Source: Halovenus amylolytica (GTDB lineage Archaea > Halobacteriota > Halobacteria > Halobacteriales > Haloarculaceae). From it: DNA of 64,000 bases. Both the position numbers and the translations under genes were made by a program. The stretch is from positions 61,478 to 125,477 of the forward strand of contig SAYS01000017.1 in assembly GCA_004015825.1 (NCBI GenBank), given 5' to 3'. The notes beneath the pieces are model-generated. The model had not been told where the DNA came from. It made no database searches and was given only the letters and a program-made list of their open reading frames with translations. Below are positions 63,740 to 64,000 of the stretch, in pieces. The first letter of the stretch is position 1, and every line of letters begins with the position of its first letter.

Positions 63740-64000
63740 GGTCACTACTGCCTAACAACCGGAGGTATATAATGGTACTCTGGCAGGTGTTAGCATACTA
63801 CCCCGAATTCGCCGGCGACAGAACCTCTACTATCCGTGTTCTGTTTATAAACGACGGTGAATATAATCATTGAGTACGTGTTTAGCCCCAATGAATTTCG
63901 CCACTGTCTCGTAGCAGGCGACCAATCGGGGAGATATGCACCTTCAGCAAGGGCTAGTTGAACATCTCCAGGGATGGTCTCAGCTCGGAGACCATCCCGG
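63740..64000. other. Right-end intergenic region with a terminal hairpin
   Basis: No gene is seen. A palindromic GTTTATAAAC (63843-63852) may be a TATA or operator for a gene beyond the window. A perfect 10-bp stem GGGATGGTCT/AGACCATCCC with an 8-nt loop lies at 63971-63998, cut near the window end. Confidence 0.45.

Overview
The window is a chromosomal segment of a haloarchaeon (class Halobacteria). The proteins are very acidic and the DNA is GC-rich. Many genes look leaderless, with TATA-like boxes 25-29 nt before the start codon. Diagnostic archaeal genes are present: CdrL/CdrS/FtsZ2, a 20S proteasome, RpoP, L37Ae, Pcc1, prefoldin beta, Pth2, TruD, NcsA, pantoate kinase with phosphopantothenate synthetase, an archaeal pilin and a PGF-CTERM-like surface protein. 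I cannot name the genus. Most of the window is stable housekeeping DNA; I see no insertion sequence, CRISPR array or prophage.

Layout. 0-5 kb: acetamidase-like Tat protein, tRNA-Tyr, and the cell-division block cdrL / cdrS-ftsZ2 with palindromic operator-like sites, then ncsA. 5-18 kb: methyltransferase, winged-helix regulator, beta-propeller protein, Nfo, LipM/LplA-like ligase, thioesterase, UvrB, cupin, Cys-His-Asp zinc alcohol dehydrogenase, HAD phosphatase, bifunctional-nuclease-fold protein. 18.6-24 kb: translation and proteostasis block (L37Ae-RpoP-Pcc1-PfdB-DUF3194, DUF2103, TruD, PsmA-PsmB). 24-31 kb: a CheF-type protein with a degenerate recombinase-like N-terminus, pth2, dcd interrupted by a 479-residue intein, two tandem 24-codon micro-ORFs, thiR and a methyltransferase. 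32-36 kb: a divergent envelope locus with two proteins sharing an ectodomain, one sortase-type and one a membrane-anchored HTH protein. 36-47 kb: thi4 (presumed ThiR target), cheC, the archaeal CoA pair, a UPF0175/PIN toxin-antitoxin pair, a pilin with a repeat-rich tail, aspS, a sugar dehydrogenase. 47-64 kb: TopA, an NDK-like protein, GatB, the SMC/ScpA operon, an APC transporter flanked by two TrkA-type regulators, acylphosphatase, an OGG-type glycosylase, DUF555 and UPF0058 proteins.

The most unusual signal is non-coding. A modular nested palindrome of about 150-300 bp occurs five times, plus two solo ends (near 5.2, 18.4, 27.1, 44.5, 53.3 and 61.9 kb). Its outer ends (AACAGCAAGAAAGCCCC and its inverse) and central hairpin (CCCCTTTCAGTCCCRCCC and its inverse) are conserved. 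Between them lie arms whose sequence differs from copy to copy while both sides stay complementary. All five copies lie 82-133 bp upstream of start codons of housekeeping genes, four of them between divergent genes. I do not recognise it as a named element.

Other items worth following: the micro-ORFs in front of thiR, the recombinase-CheF fusion, the membrane HTH/surface protein locus, and an L37Ae without zinc-finger cysteines.
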